DNA from: Stereum hirsutum FP-91666 SS1
Lineage: Eukaryota; Basidiomycota; Agaricomycetes; Russulales; Stereaceae
Assembly (NCBI RefSeq): GCF_000264905.1
Contig: NW_006763132.1
Span: forward strand, 286,237 to 350,236
Reading direction: 5' to 3'
DNA length: 64,000 bases
In this document: in pieces, positions 12,322 through 27,353 of the stretch
How positions within the stretch are numbered: the first letter of the stretch is position 1
Layout of the letters: every line of letters begins with the position of its first letter
Notes under the pieces: model-generated
The model's database searches: none
Told to the model about the DNA's origin: nothing
The model's input: only the letters and a program-made list of their open reading frames with translations
Made by a program: the position numbers and the translations under genes

Positions 12322-12741
12322 GTTTGTAGTTTGTCGCGCATTTTGTGGACCTGGCTAGTCCAGGGTATTGAGTGTTGTATATGAGGTGATATGTATTTGT
12401 TTGTAATTCTGACTGGGATGATGATGATGTTGTTGTATATACCCTCGCCTACTTGTACTTACGAACTACCAACGATGATACCATGACTATCACACCGCCA
12501 GAAGTCCGTGTGCTTATCCTCTCGCTCGCCAGCCAACGCAGCCCAGCCGAACTTTGTTCTTCCTTCGACAATCTAAGGAAGAGAAGTCGCCTCCGCGGTC
12601 GTTTGAGGGTATGCATACCTCGAAGTCCCCACCTCGTTCTCCTTCAGTCTAAAAGCCTCCAGCGTGTGAATGTGGCATACGTTGAGCGTAAGCAAATTAA
12701 ATGATTATTCCTGAAATACTAATACATGACCGCGGGCCAGT
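12322..12741. other. Convergent intergenic region
   Basis: This lies between the 3' ends of paralogue D and F-box copy 2. Nothing beyond short shadow ORFs is seen. Confidence 0.4.
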
Positions 12742-14459
12742 TCACATGCTCATCTCCTTCCACTCGCTCACTCCATGAATCGCACAATCAATCCGCGACT
12801 CTCCCTCCCCATACCCTCCTCCTCGCTGCCCCTTCCCATACCCCCGCACAATTGTAAACTCAAAAAACTTCTGCACCTCATCATATCCAATCGGCTGCGA
12901 AAGCAACACCGTCCCCAGCTTCGGACACCGATCTACGAGTGCTCGTATCCGCGGTGCTAGTCTGACTGCGAGGTCTTTTATGGCTTCTGTATCGTCCGAG
13001 AGGAGGATCTTACCGACTTCGTATGGGAGAGAGGGGAGGATCGTCCCGTTGAGGGCGTCACGGTCGTCGAAGAGGAGGGAGAGGTGGAGGGTTGTTAGGG
13101 AGCGGAGGAGGGGTGCGTTGGAGAGGAGGATGGACCAGAGGTTTTTCTGGGGTGTCAGGGCGTAAAACTTATTGTGAGCGATCGACCAAGGTGGGAAAAA
13201 AGGGGGAGGATAGGGAAGGGAGTAGAAAACTTACGTTGATACTGAAGTCTCTCCCATCGTCCCCATCGAAATTCAACGACATCTCAGCGCAGGGCGGGAG
13301 GTTCTCCATGATACAAGAAATGACGTCTTCGGTCCTATCCTCGATGTATATTTTCACCTTCTTTGCGCACATTGGCATTCCTTTCCCTCCTTCACCTTCT
13401 CCATCCTCACCTAGAATCTTCCTTGCCTCCTCGCCTCTGACGAGATGCACGCACTCAACGCGAAAGTGCAGGCTCAACTCCCTCTCCACGACAGCTTTAT
13501 AAAGTGTTGCCACACACGGGAAATCCTCGAGTGCCTTCGGTCCGCAGTTCGAAATTATGATATCCGTGAGCTCGCGATGTCTAGCTATAAAAGCATCCAT
13601 TTTCCTCGCAAAAGCGGCCGAAACGGCTCTGAAATCAAGTGTGCGAAGATTATTGAACGTCGTCTCGGTCCAATCGCCCGGGGAGGGCATGGTGCGGGCG
13701 AATATGATCAGACGGGTGACGGAGACGCTGTGGGCTCCTCTGCCGAGTAAACAATGAAATTCGGGATACCGGTATTGTCTGTAGTCTATCTTTACTCGGG
13801 CGCAGTGAATGCGAGATAGGGAAATGGGTGGGTTGAGGGGGAGGGTGAGAAGGAGTGTGAGACTGGAGTGGAGGAGGGGAGTGAGGGTTGGGAAGGAGAA
13901 GGTGTGCAGGGAGGGATGGGTGTTGATTGTGGTGAGCAGTGTGCTGGAGATGTGGAAGTCGTCGGTTTGTGATGTGAAGGATAGGAGAGATGGGGTGCGC
14001 GCGAGGAGTTCTTGGTGGTTGAAATCGGCTACGGAGATACCACCTAGAGGACCATTCTTTGGCTCTCTAGTCCGTAGCGGCTGCTATGGCTGCTTCCAGA
14101 ATGTGATATGTCTGGAGATATATGGAAATTGAGGACATTCTCGATATGTGTCATTAAAGTACAGCGACAAACCGAATTAGTCGCAGAATGCTCGGATCAG
14201 TCTGGTCAAACAGCTCCACAACTCTTGTGTATTTCCATGTTCGATAAGAGCGATATAGCACGATCCCAACAGTATCGTAGAGAGACGGAAAGAAGATGGA
14301 CCTCAGATGTCGATTAGTGGCGCAGAGAGCTCGGAGGGTGGGATCGAGCTCGATGATGGGCCCGTTAGACGAGCGATGAGATAAGTCGCCGCAAAAATGA
14401 GAGGGGATATTCGAGAGTATTTGTTGCAAGAGCTCGGTGGGGAGAGAGAGAAGAGACAT
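12742..14459 (-). CDS. F-box-like protein, copy 2 (intact)
   Basis: Three exons on the minus strand, 14459-14163, 14080-13235 and 13146-12742, give 515 residues with clean GT-AG introns and closed phases. The first 45 residues are F-box-like (MSLLSLPTELLQQILSNIPS). A leucine-rich, repeat-like middle follows, for example SLLSFTSQTDDFHISSTLL and LRTLDFRAVSAAF, then a glycine-rich tail. The expected role is substrate recognition in an SCF ubiquitin ligase; the substrate is unknown. The start codon lies about 515 bp from that of kinase K1 in a divergent arrangement. A first-exon read-through hits a stop at once, so intron 1 is required. Copy 1 at 7916-9464 is its degenerate inverted relative. Confidence 0.7.
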
Positions 14460-14974
14460 AACAGGATATTATACTCAAGTTGTACTCAGACGTAACACGT
14501 TGTGGTCGAAGTGGAACCGCGCTACGCGTGGCGGTGGCGTCTTCAACGCCGGAAGTTTCCGGCGACACGGTGTCGCATGTTCCTATTCTTTCGATTCGTG
14601 CATCCGTACTATCACACATCTTCGATCCGGTCTGCCTCAACCCTGCCTCGACCTCTCGCTGCGTACTATAAGTTCGTGCAAATTACACGCAACATACTGA
14701 CACTTCTCGAACAGGGCAACAGCGTGAGTAAAATTTCATCATCCCATCGGGATGGCGTCGCCCAAGCATCGCCTTGGTGTTCACTTACGCAGAGCGTGTC
14801 ACCTTTGTCTACAGGTCGAGTTATAGCTATATCAAGCAGATGAAAGAATCTTGAACTGTATCCGCCCAGTAAAGCCTCTTTGAAAACATTTTTTCTGCGA
14901 CTTGACACGAAGGCGGGCAGAACCCTTCCGACACCTTTGTCCGACACCATTTTCGCATATATAAACAACGAAAC
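14460..14974. promoter_or_regulatory. Divergent promoter between F-box copy 2 and kinase K1
   Basis: The 515 bp separates two divergent starts. It contains the 17-bp GTGGCGGTGGCGTCTTC motif (14528-14544), a perfect 16-bp palindrome GCCGGAAGTTTCCGGC (14548-14563), and a TATATAAA box about 17 bp before the ATGAGC of K1. The same order of elements is found upstream of K2, K3 and K4; K5 keeps the palindrome. The palindrome reads as CGG-N6-CCG (Zn2Cys6-type half-sites) and also as GAA-NN-TTC (heat-shock-type). Which factor binds is not known. Confidence 0.6.
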
Positions 14975-16611
14975 ATGAGCGTACGTCCATCTAATAGTCT
15001 CCTCTTATGTTTCCAGCCCCCACAAGCCTCTTATCTCCGCGCAGAACTTGAGCTCGGCGACCAATGACTCTGGGACGACCCATATTGCATTCCGTCCGTC
15101 GAAGGACACCGAGTCTTTCATCCGCTTGGCTTGTGGCTCAACGTGGAACGTGACATTCACTGAACAAGTGGAGGATGCTACTGCTGGTAAGTGTGCTCGA
15201 CGTATGACTGATCCTCTGGAGTTGCATGATGAGGACTCCACCGACCCAATTTCCCCAGGACATCACTGGCGCACGGTCAACGAGCCCGTGTGGAACTCAC
15301 TCTCCTTGCTTGGTCGTGACACGATCATCGGGTATGCACGCCGTTACGATACGAAGGACGGGCGTCTCCTTGGGCCCGATATCATCATGAAGACAGCTTC
15401 GCGGCAGAGTGGTCGAGACTTGGGGTCCTCTATCTATCACGACGTCCATGGTGCCAGTCACCCCGCACTCTCTGAGTACCTCGCTGGTAGTAGCATCATC
15501 GACCCTCGACGCGATCTCTTGGACGATACTCCAGCACAACACGGCATCACTGCTCATATCATCCACGGTTCTGCTCCCGTAGACGATGCTAATTCCCATG
15601 TTCTCCACCGGTTGATGTTGAACCCGATCGTGCGTTCCCTCTGGACCTATACTTCTGACCTCGAGCTTCTACGTGGGTTGCGTTCGGCCGTGCAAGGTAT
15701 AATTTGTGTGGATTCACACGAAATCGATCTACGTGGCTGACGATTCGTCTTTGCATAGCACACCAACTCTTGTTTGACCAAGGCATCATGTATCACGATA
15801 TAAGCCCGCAGAATATTCTTCTAGCCAAATACTTTGGGGATGGCCAGCCTGGCCGTGAAGGCTTGCTCTTAGATCTAGACTTTTCTCTTGTCGAAGGTGA
15901 CCATCGCTTTGGATCTGAGACGACGCATGCAGATGCTATACGGAACATACGTGATGGGTCTGGCCATGAGGCTGCGGGTTTTGTAGCGAAGATTGGGGCT
16001 ATCAGGGCGGTTCGTCACATAGTCTTTGTTTTGCACCTTAGTAGACGTTGCTCACAATGATTCACCCTATCACCTATTAGGGCACAGTTCAGTTCATGGC
16101 CATCGACATGCTGTGGGCCCTCGACATGCTGTGGCCCTTCGACTGGAACAAAATTATTGAACACTCCGTCGAATACGACCTCGAGTCGTTCATCTGGGTT
16201 TTTGCATACACAGTCATGCGAAGAATCCTAAAGGTCACCGAAAGTCTTGAAACGGTAAAACATTCTACCCGTGAGCGACTCGAGAAGGATTTCGAGCGGG
16301 CGTTTGGTAGCTTGGAGTCGGTCGAAGAAATCGGATTGTCTCGTCTGAATATGGATCCTTTAGAGTTCATCATGCACAACGACCAGGACTTTTTCACCCC
16401 CTATCTCTCTATCCCGCTTCGTGCCTTTCTTTTGCATCTACGAGCGATCATACGTGCCAAGGTCGAAGCCCCAGCCATCAAGAGGATGACAACTGTTTTA
16501 CGACGTGGCGGATTAAAGGCTTTTGATGTCGTACTGACGCACGATTGGCTCATCGGCTACCTAGACGACACCATCCTTGCTCTAGAGAACGATCCGTCGC
16601 TGCAGAGATGA
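14975..16611 (+). CDS. FunK1-type kinase, copy K1
   Basis: The model is 14975-14980, 15045-15696, 15759-16009, 16081-16611 (479 residues, phases close). The first exon is only ATGAGC; the usual ATG of K2/K5 is out of frame here because of a 1-base deletion, so the start is uncertain. The protein has an Ala/Val-Met-Lys site (IIMKTASRQS), the catalytic-loop block YHDISPQNILL, an LLDLDFS segment in place of DFG, and the hallmark GTVQFMAI. An 18-base repeat after that motif duplicates MLWALD. It lacks about 219 residues present in K5. FunK1 proteins are a basidiomycete-expanded kinase-like family with mostly unknown targets. K1 is the only plus-strand copy. Confidence 0.7.
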
Positions 16612-17002
16612 TTGGTGTGTGGAGGCGAGACTGCTCATGGTCTGAAGCCAATATAGTGTTGAGTCTATGTACAAATATGCTACTCTATTCTAAAGAGACG
16701 TATATATATTTTCATGCGTCGCTTCTTTGTATTTACCTAAAGCGGGATTTCTCGAAAGCCATGGTGCAAGTAACTATATCATGCGTCCCCGTCGCTCTTA
16801 CCTTCGGGACACTCTACGGACGACTTTGACGAGGACTCCACCCATTCCCCTCCTTCTGAGTTCTCACAAACCCATCCACTCCCATTTGTGCCCTTCAAAT
16901 TCCATCCAAGCCGCGCCAACCAACCCACCAACCACGACACCGTATCCTCCTTACAAAAACAAACACAAGCCGCGCTGTCTAGCGTCCATCTCACCCCAGT
17001 AT
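16612..17002. other. Downstream region of K1
   Basis: The first roughly 40 bases match the sequence following K2, which shows that duplication extended past the stop codon. No gene is seen before the tRNA. Confidence 0.4.
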
Positions 17003-17099
17003 GGTTCAATGGTCTAATGGTTATGATTTCTGTCTCACATATACTTAGTGAGTCCAGGTTGTGCACAGAAGGTTCCCAGTTCGATCCTGGGTTGAACCA
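17003..17099 (+). tRNA. tRNA-Val(CAC) with intron
   Basis: The acceptor arm GGTTCAA pairs with TTGAACC, followed by A73. The D-arm is TGGTCTAATGGTTATGAT. The anticodon stem TCTGT/ACAGA is perfect, and the T-arm is CCCAG-TTCGATC-CTGGG. The anticodon CAC is at 17036-17038. A 24-base intron (17040-17063) sits between positions 37 and 38. Its GTGAG can pair with CTCAC of the anticodon loop, as in known pre-tRNA introns. A TTTT follows about 30 bases downstream. Confidence 0.92.
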
Positions 17100-17466
17100 T
17101 GATCATGTCTTCGATCAATTCTGATACTTTTGTTCCGCATGCGACCAGTCGGTGTCGAGAGTATCTGGTCCTGAATCAAGAGCAATATAGCCATAATCCA
17201 AGTACTTACTCAGTCAACGGCAACAGCATCTTCACTCAGCTAAGTATTTGGTCATGAACTTTCGATTTTTTGTACGAGGGATAGAAAATCGTGTTATCTA
17301 TACAATGTGCATGAGATTGCCGCAGCTCCGTTCATACTTACACTTATTCAAATGTACATAGCGCCGTCGACGTTCTCACGAGTATGAACCATCACTTCCC
17401 CTCATTCGAATCGTCTCTCTGCAGGCTCCCTAGCTCTATCTCGAAATGCTGGCCTACTTCTCCGTG
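17100..17466. other. Intergenic region
   Basis: Between the tRNA and the 3' end of the DUF6534 gene; nothing recognisable is seen. Confidence 0.4.
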
Positions 17467-19133
17467 CTATAATGTACGAAAATATTTGAGATGAAGTTCC
17501 GATTCGGGGTCAGCAGCGCTGGAAATGGTCTCACAGTCATCCTTTCGTCGTTGTCGTGTTGTATATCGACATGAACCTCGATGGCGTGCTATATAATTTA
17601 AATGTATCGATGAGCCACGTATCCATGAGCAGTGGTGCGAAATGCTAAGACTCACTCCTGTGGCGCTCGGGTCGCCACGCAGGGCTGTAGCGGTGAGTTC
17701 CCCTCTGGTGATGATCTTGGCGGATTGTAAAAGCGAGGAGCGGCCGTTTAACCTGAGGATGGTGAGGTCTTTTGGTGGATGTCGAGTAGAGGTTAGGAAT
17801 TTAGCTTGAGCTTACGTCGCCATAAGACTATTAGAGTACACTGCGAGATACTTCAATATAAGTATAACGATTTGGGAAGAGTTTGAAGAGGTTGAAGCAT
17901 ACGTCTAGCGCTGATCAACATGAAGACCATCCATATCGCTGCGAGGGACAAAGGATTAACGGGTTTAGTATGCGAAGTTGGCTTGGTTGTGTCCGAACTA
18001 ACTGTTGTGTTCTTTAGTGGCTACCTAGGATACATATAAGTATTTGTATTCGGGACGAGAGACAGATGTCCGCTAAATAGAGGACATACCAGGACTACTA
18101 AGAGCATGGTGCATATGCTGTCAAGGATTTAGACAAGAAGCTCTTAGGAGGCCACTGTGCATACCTAGTGATAAGACCCGTCTCTGAACCAACATACTCG
18201 TTGTCAGAGGGGTTTTTCAATATCCATGTACCGGTATAAGCGACTCACCTATTGTCCAGATAATGAGCTTATCAATAACTCGTCGACTCCTTCGTAGCAT
18301 TTCCGTCAGACAGGTCGTTTCTTGCGAAGTAAGTAGCCCTTACTGATTGAACTCCGACCGACGCGTCCATAACAGACTGCAAAGACAAACAGTATTGAAT
18401 ACATCCACGAAGAGGCCTGACCCTTGACCAAAAATCATCAAGCCCGTGTGCTTTTGGAGAAAGACAAATAGGTCGCCGATGCGGGTCGCAATGATGCTAG
18501 CAGCTATGACCGCGCCCAGGTGGATGATGGTGATAGACCATGATATAAGCGCGAGCCACCATCGTCGAGATAGCCTGTACATTCGGTACGCATAGAACCC
18601 CTAGCGAGTCACTTGGACAATCAATACTTACCTTGTTATTTGAGCAAAGAAAAATGACAGACGCACCTGAACAAGGGAGCTACTTATATTAGCTATTGTT
18701 ACCGAGAATGCCAGTGGCCACACGAAACTTTGCTCCCATTCGTATTCTGTCGTCCCATTATGATTGTCCGTCGCTGGAGCCAACACGCCATAGTCTGTGA
18801 CGGTGGCATGGAAGATAAACGCCATTATGAACACCATATGAACTGATTCGACCACGCTACGTATGAGTAGCCATAACTGGTTAGTTCTGCGCGGATAAAT
18901 GCGTGTCAAACATACTTACGCCACAGTATACAGCTAGATATAGACGAAGAAAATCAGACAACGGAAAGCACGGCCGAGAGAAGATGATCAGTCACCAGGA
19001 TCTTTACGGAGAGACCATCGGTGAAGTTTCGCTGGTAGTAGTTATAAACCTGCACGAGCAGAACACCGTAGAGTATGGACGCGAATAAGACACCAAGCTC
19101 TATAGCACCGAGGGTTTCGCCGAGGGAGGGCAT
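17467..19133 (-). CDS. DUF6534-type membrane protein
   Basis: The minus strand holds many short exons of a basidiomycete DUF6534 protein. The start at 19133 gives MPSLGETLGAIELGVLFAS, then YGVLLVQVYNYYQR; later exons give VVESVHMVFIMAFIFHATVT, SFFFAQITRLSRRWW, HTGLMIFGQGSGLF, the family block RVIDKLIIWTI-ETGLITS-ICTMLLVVL split over three exons, and YSNSLMATLNGRSSL before a hydrophilic tail. About seven membrane helices are expected. At least eight introns are needed; the one around 19000-18880 and those at 18100-17850 are not fixed exactly. The family is abundant in mushrooms and uncharacterised; a receptor-like role is only inferred from topology. Confidence 0.8.
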
Positions 19134-19840
19134 GGCTAAGCAAAATGGGGAGTGGGGCCACTACAGCTCCGAGGGTCACTTTATACAGTAGAACGGACAT
19201 GATGATCTTTCGTACGTGCGCCATCGAAAGATAGCCCATCTTCATGATTTAAGGTGCAAGAGTTGACTGTTTGGGATACAATGGCCCCTCCTGCACAGAT
19301 AACGACCTTGCAGGATCAAAGATGAACGATAGTCGAATCAGAATCAGAGACCTTCCGATGTGATAGGAGATTCGACTGACTACATTAGATTTGCGAGGCT
19401 ATGACTGGCGACTGTTGTGACCATTTGGGGCTACTCCTACCAAGACGAGAGGTCGATACTCCGGGGAACTGATCGTATACAGCTTTACCCTCAGGCCAAC
19501 AGTCGATGGTGCGATTAACAGGTTTGGAACATCTCGCGCAGTTCGAGATATCACCGTCAAACGCCGGTTGAAAGAAGAAAGATTTCGAAACAGCGCATGC
19601 ACGGGCTGAATGATGGATGCGATGAAGTCCGGTATATAGGTGATGTCCGTCTGACCCAAAATTGGGACCACAAATCAAAGCAAAGCAAGGATCAGAGCTC
19701 GGAGTATCCCTGACCACAGACGGTTAAGTATATATGCTTGCATCATTCAAGGGATGCGTGTATAGCTCTCCTACACGAGGATGAACACCTCCACTAGGTC
19801 CACGGTCACACGTTCCAAATCAAATGATATGTGCATACCC
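19134..19840. other. Intergenic region
   Basis: Two overlapping minus-strand frames at 19385-19717 are open but unrecognised; the one at 19671-19399 could be a further exon of the small gene starting at 20197. I cannot choose, so no gene is called. Confidence 0.3.
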
Positions 19841-20197
19841 TCAGATGAGTGTAGGCTTCGTGATACGAAACCTCACAAAACAATCGTGGATGTAGTGTAC
19901 TCCCTCCGCATCCTGTTTTAGAATGCCATTCGATATATGTAGATGGCATGGATAGCTGAAATCGGCACCTGATTCGACGAGGGTGGCAGAAGGAAACCCT
20001 GAAGGGCCGATATGGCGATGCAAGATGATTGGTTCGAGATAGTTGGTTCGAGCTTGATGCGTTGATTGGATACTATGGTGGTGTGTCAGAATCCGCGTCA
20101 GTGAATGATGAGGAGGATTGAGATGAGGGAAATATGCTTACTAGTATTGAAGCAGGATCTGATGCAAGACCTCGTTTGACGGAGAAGGAAGAGACAT
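19841..20197 (-). CDS. Small gene with F-box-like start
   Basis: Two exons, 20197-20142 and 20072-19841, joined by a GTAAGC...CATAG intron, give about 95 residues starting MSLPSPSNEVLHQILLQY. The opening resembles the F-box starts MSLLSLPTELLQQIL and MSLFSLPTELIQQI elsewhere in the window. The same 17-bp motif lies about 375 bp upstream at 20572-20588. The remainder is not recognised, and the protein is too short for a complete F-box protein, so it is either truncated or missing 3' exons. It is treated as a possible member or relic of the F-box group. Confidence 0.35.
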
Positions 20198-20913
20198 CTG
20201 TTACGTTAATTTAGCTTGCCTTACCTTATCGTAGAGACGCGGGATTACTGGTTACTTGTGAGCCCCTTCGTACCGATATTAAGAGGCCGCTGCTCGCAAC
20301 CGACGAGGCAAGTCACGGTAGATTCCCAAACCCCTGCCACGAAGCCAGTGCCGAGTCAGTGCAGAGCAAAGTCACCCAAAAGTCACGGTATGCCACCGCT
20401 CACAGTCAATTCCAACATCCGAGAATGTTCCAGTCGAATCAGCGGCGAGGGAAGCTATAACCAGATATCAAGCACAAGTGTTCGTCTGAGAATGGAGAGT
20501 GACGAGGACAGAAAGAAAGCCCAAATTTCCCCAAACTTGCCCGCATGGCATACTCTCGGCTGTCCCCGAATGTGGCGGTGGCGTCTTCGTTAACAAACTC
20601 GGAGAAGTTGGGGAATGACATCATGCCCTCCAACGATCCAACCACCACTTCGCCGTCACCCACCCGTCACCGCTCCAGCGATGGCGATGGTATATAAATG
20701 CTACCATGAAGTGGCTCTTGCGGACCATCATACCTTATTCGTTCTCGGCACGAATTTCTGTACGGATCGTAACATAGCAAAGTTAACGACTTCAAGAAGG
20801 TGAGCAGAGTACTTGTCAGTCACGGTGTCTGGTTAGGTCGACATAGCTGACTGATTCACTTGTTCGATGGGTTGGGGTCAATAGAATAAAATTGTCTCTA
20901 TAAAACTACGATT
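20198..20913. other. Intergenic region with 17-bp motif and two TATA boxes
   Basis: GTGGCGGTGGCGTCTTC is at 20572-20588. ATGGTATATAAATG near 20690 and CTCTATAAAACT near 20898 are TATA-like; the second lies just before the 20914 start. No gene is seen. Confidence 0.4.
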
Positions 20914-21704
20914 ATGAGCGACGAATACGCATCCTCGGGATTTAAAGGATCTTTGGCGAATGAATGTATGTCCATGTCAAGTCCATGTCCCTCACTCATC
21001 CTTTGCTCATCGCCTCCTCACCTCACCACACCACCGTTCGCTCCCCATACCCCCTTATTCACCCTTGCACCCACTCGAACCTGAACCTGAACCTGAACCT
21101 CACCGGCCTACCATCCCCACCAGCCGCAGGAGACTACGTCCCCCGTCCCACAGATAGCGGCATGAACAACACGTCCGCCGGAGGCGGTGAGGGCACAGGG
21201 AGGGATTACACCAGCAGTAACCATGGCGGAGGCGGAGGTGGTCAAAATGACGATTATAAGACGGGGAATTATCCTCCCGAGGGCGATTGTACGTGTTCCC
21301 TTATTCTTTCGCTTTTCGCTTTTCCGACGGTCGAATGATACTGAAACGTATACGATATAGCGACCTCCTCAGGCGGCTACGGCTCCACGATCAACTCGTT
21401 CGCTTCAAAACCTTCATCTAACGCCCCGACCAGCACGTTCACCCCAAACTCCTCCAACTCGAACACCAACACCAACACCAACTCAGACTCAAATCTAATA
21501 ACACAATCTACGAACGGAACTTCGCTCACTAACGAGCTCGACGACGCGAAACAGGGCGTGGATGGGCGTTCGCGGGATACGTACGCGCATGAGCAGGGAA
21601 CTGGCAGCTTGAACCCGTATGGGGGATCTAGTATGGAAGGACGCGAAGAGGCGGGAGAGAGGTTGGGTGGTGCGTATGCAGGGAAAGGGGATGGTGGGTA
21701 TTAG
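20914..21704 (+). CDS. Low-complexity Asn/Ser/Thr/Gly-rich protein
   Basis: Exons 20914-20968, 21154-21288 and 21361-21704 give 177 residues with closed phases. It starts MSDEYASSGFKGSLANE, followed by Gly-rich and then Asn/Thr/Ser-rich tracts (SNSNTNTNTNSDSN) and a Gly-rich end. The more obvious acceptor at 21130 would create a TGA, so the later acceptor at 21153 was used. The opening recalls the start of small conidiation-specific (CON-6-like) fungal proteins, but the diagnostic repeat is not clear, so no name is given. It is probably intrinsically disordered. A TATA box lies about 15 bp upstream of the ATG. A short CTGAAC repeat lies in intron 1. Confidence 0.5.
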
Positions 21705-22560
21705 GCGGTCGTGTGAGGAGTGAGGATGGAGATAGGAAATGTATGGAATGTTTAACAGAAAATGGACGATGTCAGGGTGTTCGCGACGGTGTGATTTTTT
21801 GTATTTTACCATGTACAGTTGGATGTATGGATGTATGATGGTTGAACTGCGAATGGTGATAATACTGCTCAACAATTGCTGGATGTCGGTTCCATAATAC
21901 ACTGCCAGGGTGTTGTGGCCCCACCGCTGCGGGCATCGCGATGTATGTTGTCTTTTCGATATTCATACACACTATCATCTCATTATACACCAACGAGGTG
22001 GTGTTATGTGTGTTCCCGCCACACGCCACACGAACCTTCCCCGCGGTCCCGTCCAAAGTCAATATTTCTTGGCGCACGAGGCGTCTATTTATCTATAGTT
22101 AGTAGCAACCGCGTCTGCACTTCGAATTCGCTTCTTTGCGTCGCTCTCGCCATTCCAAGTATTATCGAATATAGCACATCCGCGCCTGCCTCCTCGCTTC
22201 CATCGACGACGACGACAACGATACCGCATGCAACGACGGTCACGGACTCTGCCCACGACACCCTGCCCCGCGATCTTCAACACGTTCGACACTCGACACT
22301 CGATCCACATATCTACAGAAGCGCCCCCATTTCCCGTCTCCGTCTTCCGTCTTCTTCTGTTGCCCTGAAACATATATAACCGCATTCAACCATAGGCGCT
22401 CGTGAGAGCAAATAGTAGTACGACTCGGTTCATAATCCCAGTCGTTTCTCGTTCGTAACTTATAGCATTATAGCATATAGGATCCACGGTCGCAAGTTGA
22501 ACGTTCGACTTTCGCATCCTCCCCATCTCATCTCATCTCATCGCGGGCAAACGGCGAGAA
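21705..22560. other. Intergenic/promoter region before the NDR kinase
   Basis: No gene is seen. A long C/T-rich region upstream of 22561 fits an untranslated leader or promoter. Confidence 0.4.
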
Positions 22561-25920
<3,360 letters not shown>

Positions 25921-27353
25921 GATCTGGCCTCCCTAGGCCTCGGATCCCCTGGACGCGGTATGGTATGGGACACTCACTCCGTCTGGTCGTTCGGGGTGTC
26001 CCCACGTCTCTCTTTCTGTGCTCTCATCGTTCCTCCTCTTTTGCTCATCTCGTCTCGTCTCGTTTCGTCTGTCCACCTCAACCCCTTCCCGTCTCAATCA
26101 TATTCATCTTCACTCGTCGTCTTTTCTCAACGCATGCATCGTTCGCTTTCCTGTCTCATACGTTAACTCTGACTTTGGATCTCTTTGATGCACGCTACGA
26201 TGTTCCTCGATGCTCATTCATGACACGCGATACGTTGGCTTCCCATCCCATCTCTTGACTTTTGATTTTGGAACTGCACGGATTTTTTGGGTATATAGTT
26301 TCGGCATGTTTTCGATCTTCTTTTTCTGTTTGCTTGTTTGCTTCGACCTTTCTTTCACTTCTTGACACCCGTCAATCTGGAGTGCACGCGTTTGGTTTCC
26401 TGTCCACTTAGTCGGCTACGGAGGCGGTGGTCGTCAACGGGCGGGCAGGGCGGATGGTCACAGAAGCTGGATCATAGAGGGGTGGATGGACGTCGCATGG
26501 GATAATTCGACTGATTAATCGGAATTTCGGAATAACAACAACACGGCACGGCACGGCACGAAACGCAACGATATCCATGGATAGTTTTCTGGTCTTGGTT
26601 GAAGCTTGGATATCGGATCGGGTTCGTCTTCGAGTTCGGGAGGGAGGCAGCAGAATGGGCGGGCCTTTGGGATTCGTCGTGGCCTGGAAATCTGGATCTT
26701 CCACTCTCCGTTCTACCTTGGTTTGTTACATGCATGGATAGTTTACACCATACGGCGATTCAGACGCACAAAAAGAATTTCTTCACATACATAATGTAAC
26801 AGTATACTTTTCTTTCGATCTTTACATATCATAAGTAGTTTTTTTTGCGGATCATTTTTCGTCTCTGCTCTCTTCGTTTCGTCGTGCGATGCCTGGCTAG
26901 TCTGCCACTGACTGAGTTCGGGTCAAATGCTCTCGACACCATCTGGCCGGACGCGGAACAAAACTATACCCAAGACTATTATGGTTCAACCCAGGATCGA
27001 ACTGGGATCCACCTTCTGTGCAAGACAAGGACTTTGCCTGAAATACCGAAATATCGGTGGTTTGAACTTTGGTCGCGCATTATTCACCTCCGACCCTTCG
27101 AATTCTCTACCAGGGCTTACTTCTCTATCGAACCCAACACCTATGCATGCTCCATCAGCACATCCAGCAATCTCATCCGCCTCTGACACCGTGGCGGACC
27201 AGCCAAGTCAAGATTCACCAGCACCGTGGCATGGACATGTATATATATTCGCACATATTGTCAGAACAGGGAAGCACATTTTTACATAGAAGACCCGATC
27301 CCTATATTTGCCCCACACCTCGACTCATGATCAGTTTCGCCTCCACGCACAAA
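25921..27353. other. Intergenic region with a tRNA fragment
   Basis: No protein gene is supported. It contains the tRNA 3'-half relic at 26982-27022. The stretch from about 27230 to 27353 is alignable with the 3' flanks of K3-K5. Confidence 0.45.
26982..27022 (-). pseudogene. 3' half of a tRNA-Val gene
   Basis: On the minus strand, TGCACAGAAGG, a T-arm CCCAG-TTCGATC-CTGGG and TTGAACCA match the 3' half of tRNA-Val(CAC) at 17003-17099. No matching 5' half (acceptor strand, D-arm or anticodon) lies upstream. It sits about 330 bp downstream of K2 in the same orientation, as the intact tRNA sits about 390 bp downstream of K1. Confidence 0.75.

Noticed and set aside
17003..17099. tRNA-Glu(CTC)
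   Set aside because: A shifted anticodon stem is possible, but the 5-bp perfect TCTGT/ACAGA stem with U33 in place gives anticodon CAC, and the body matches fungal tRNA-Val.
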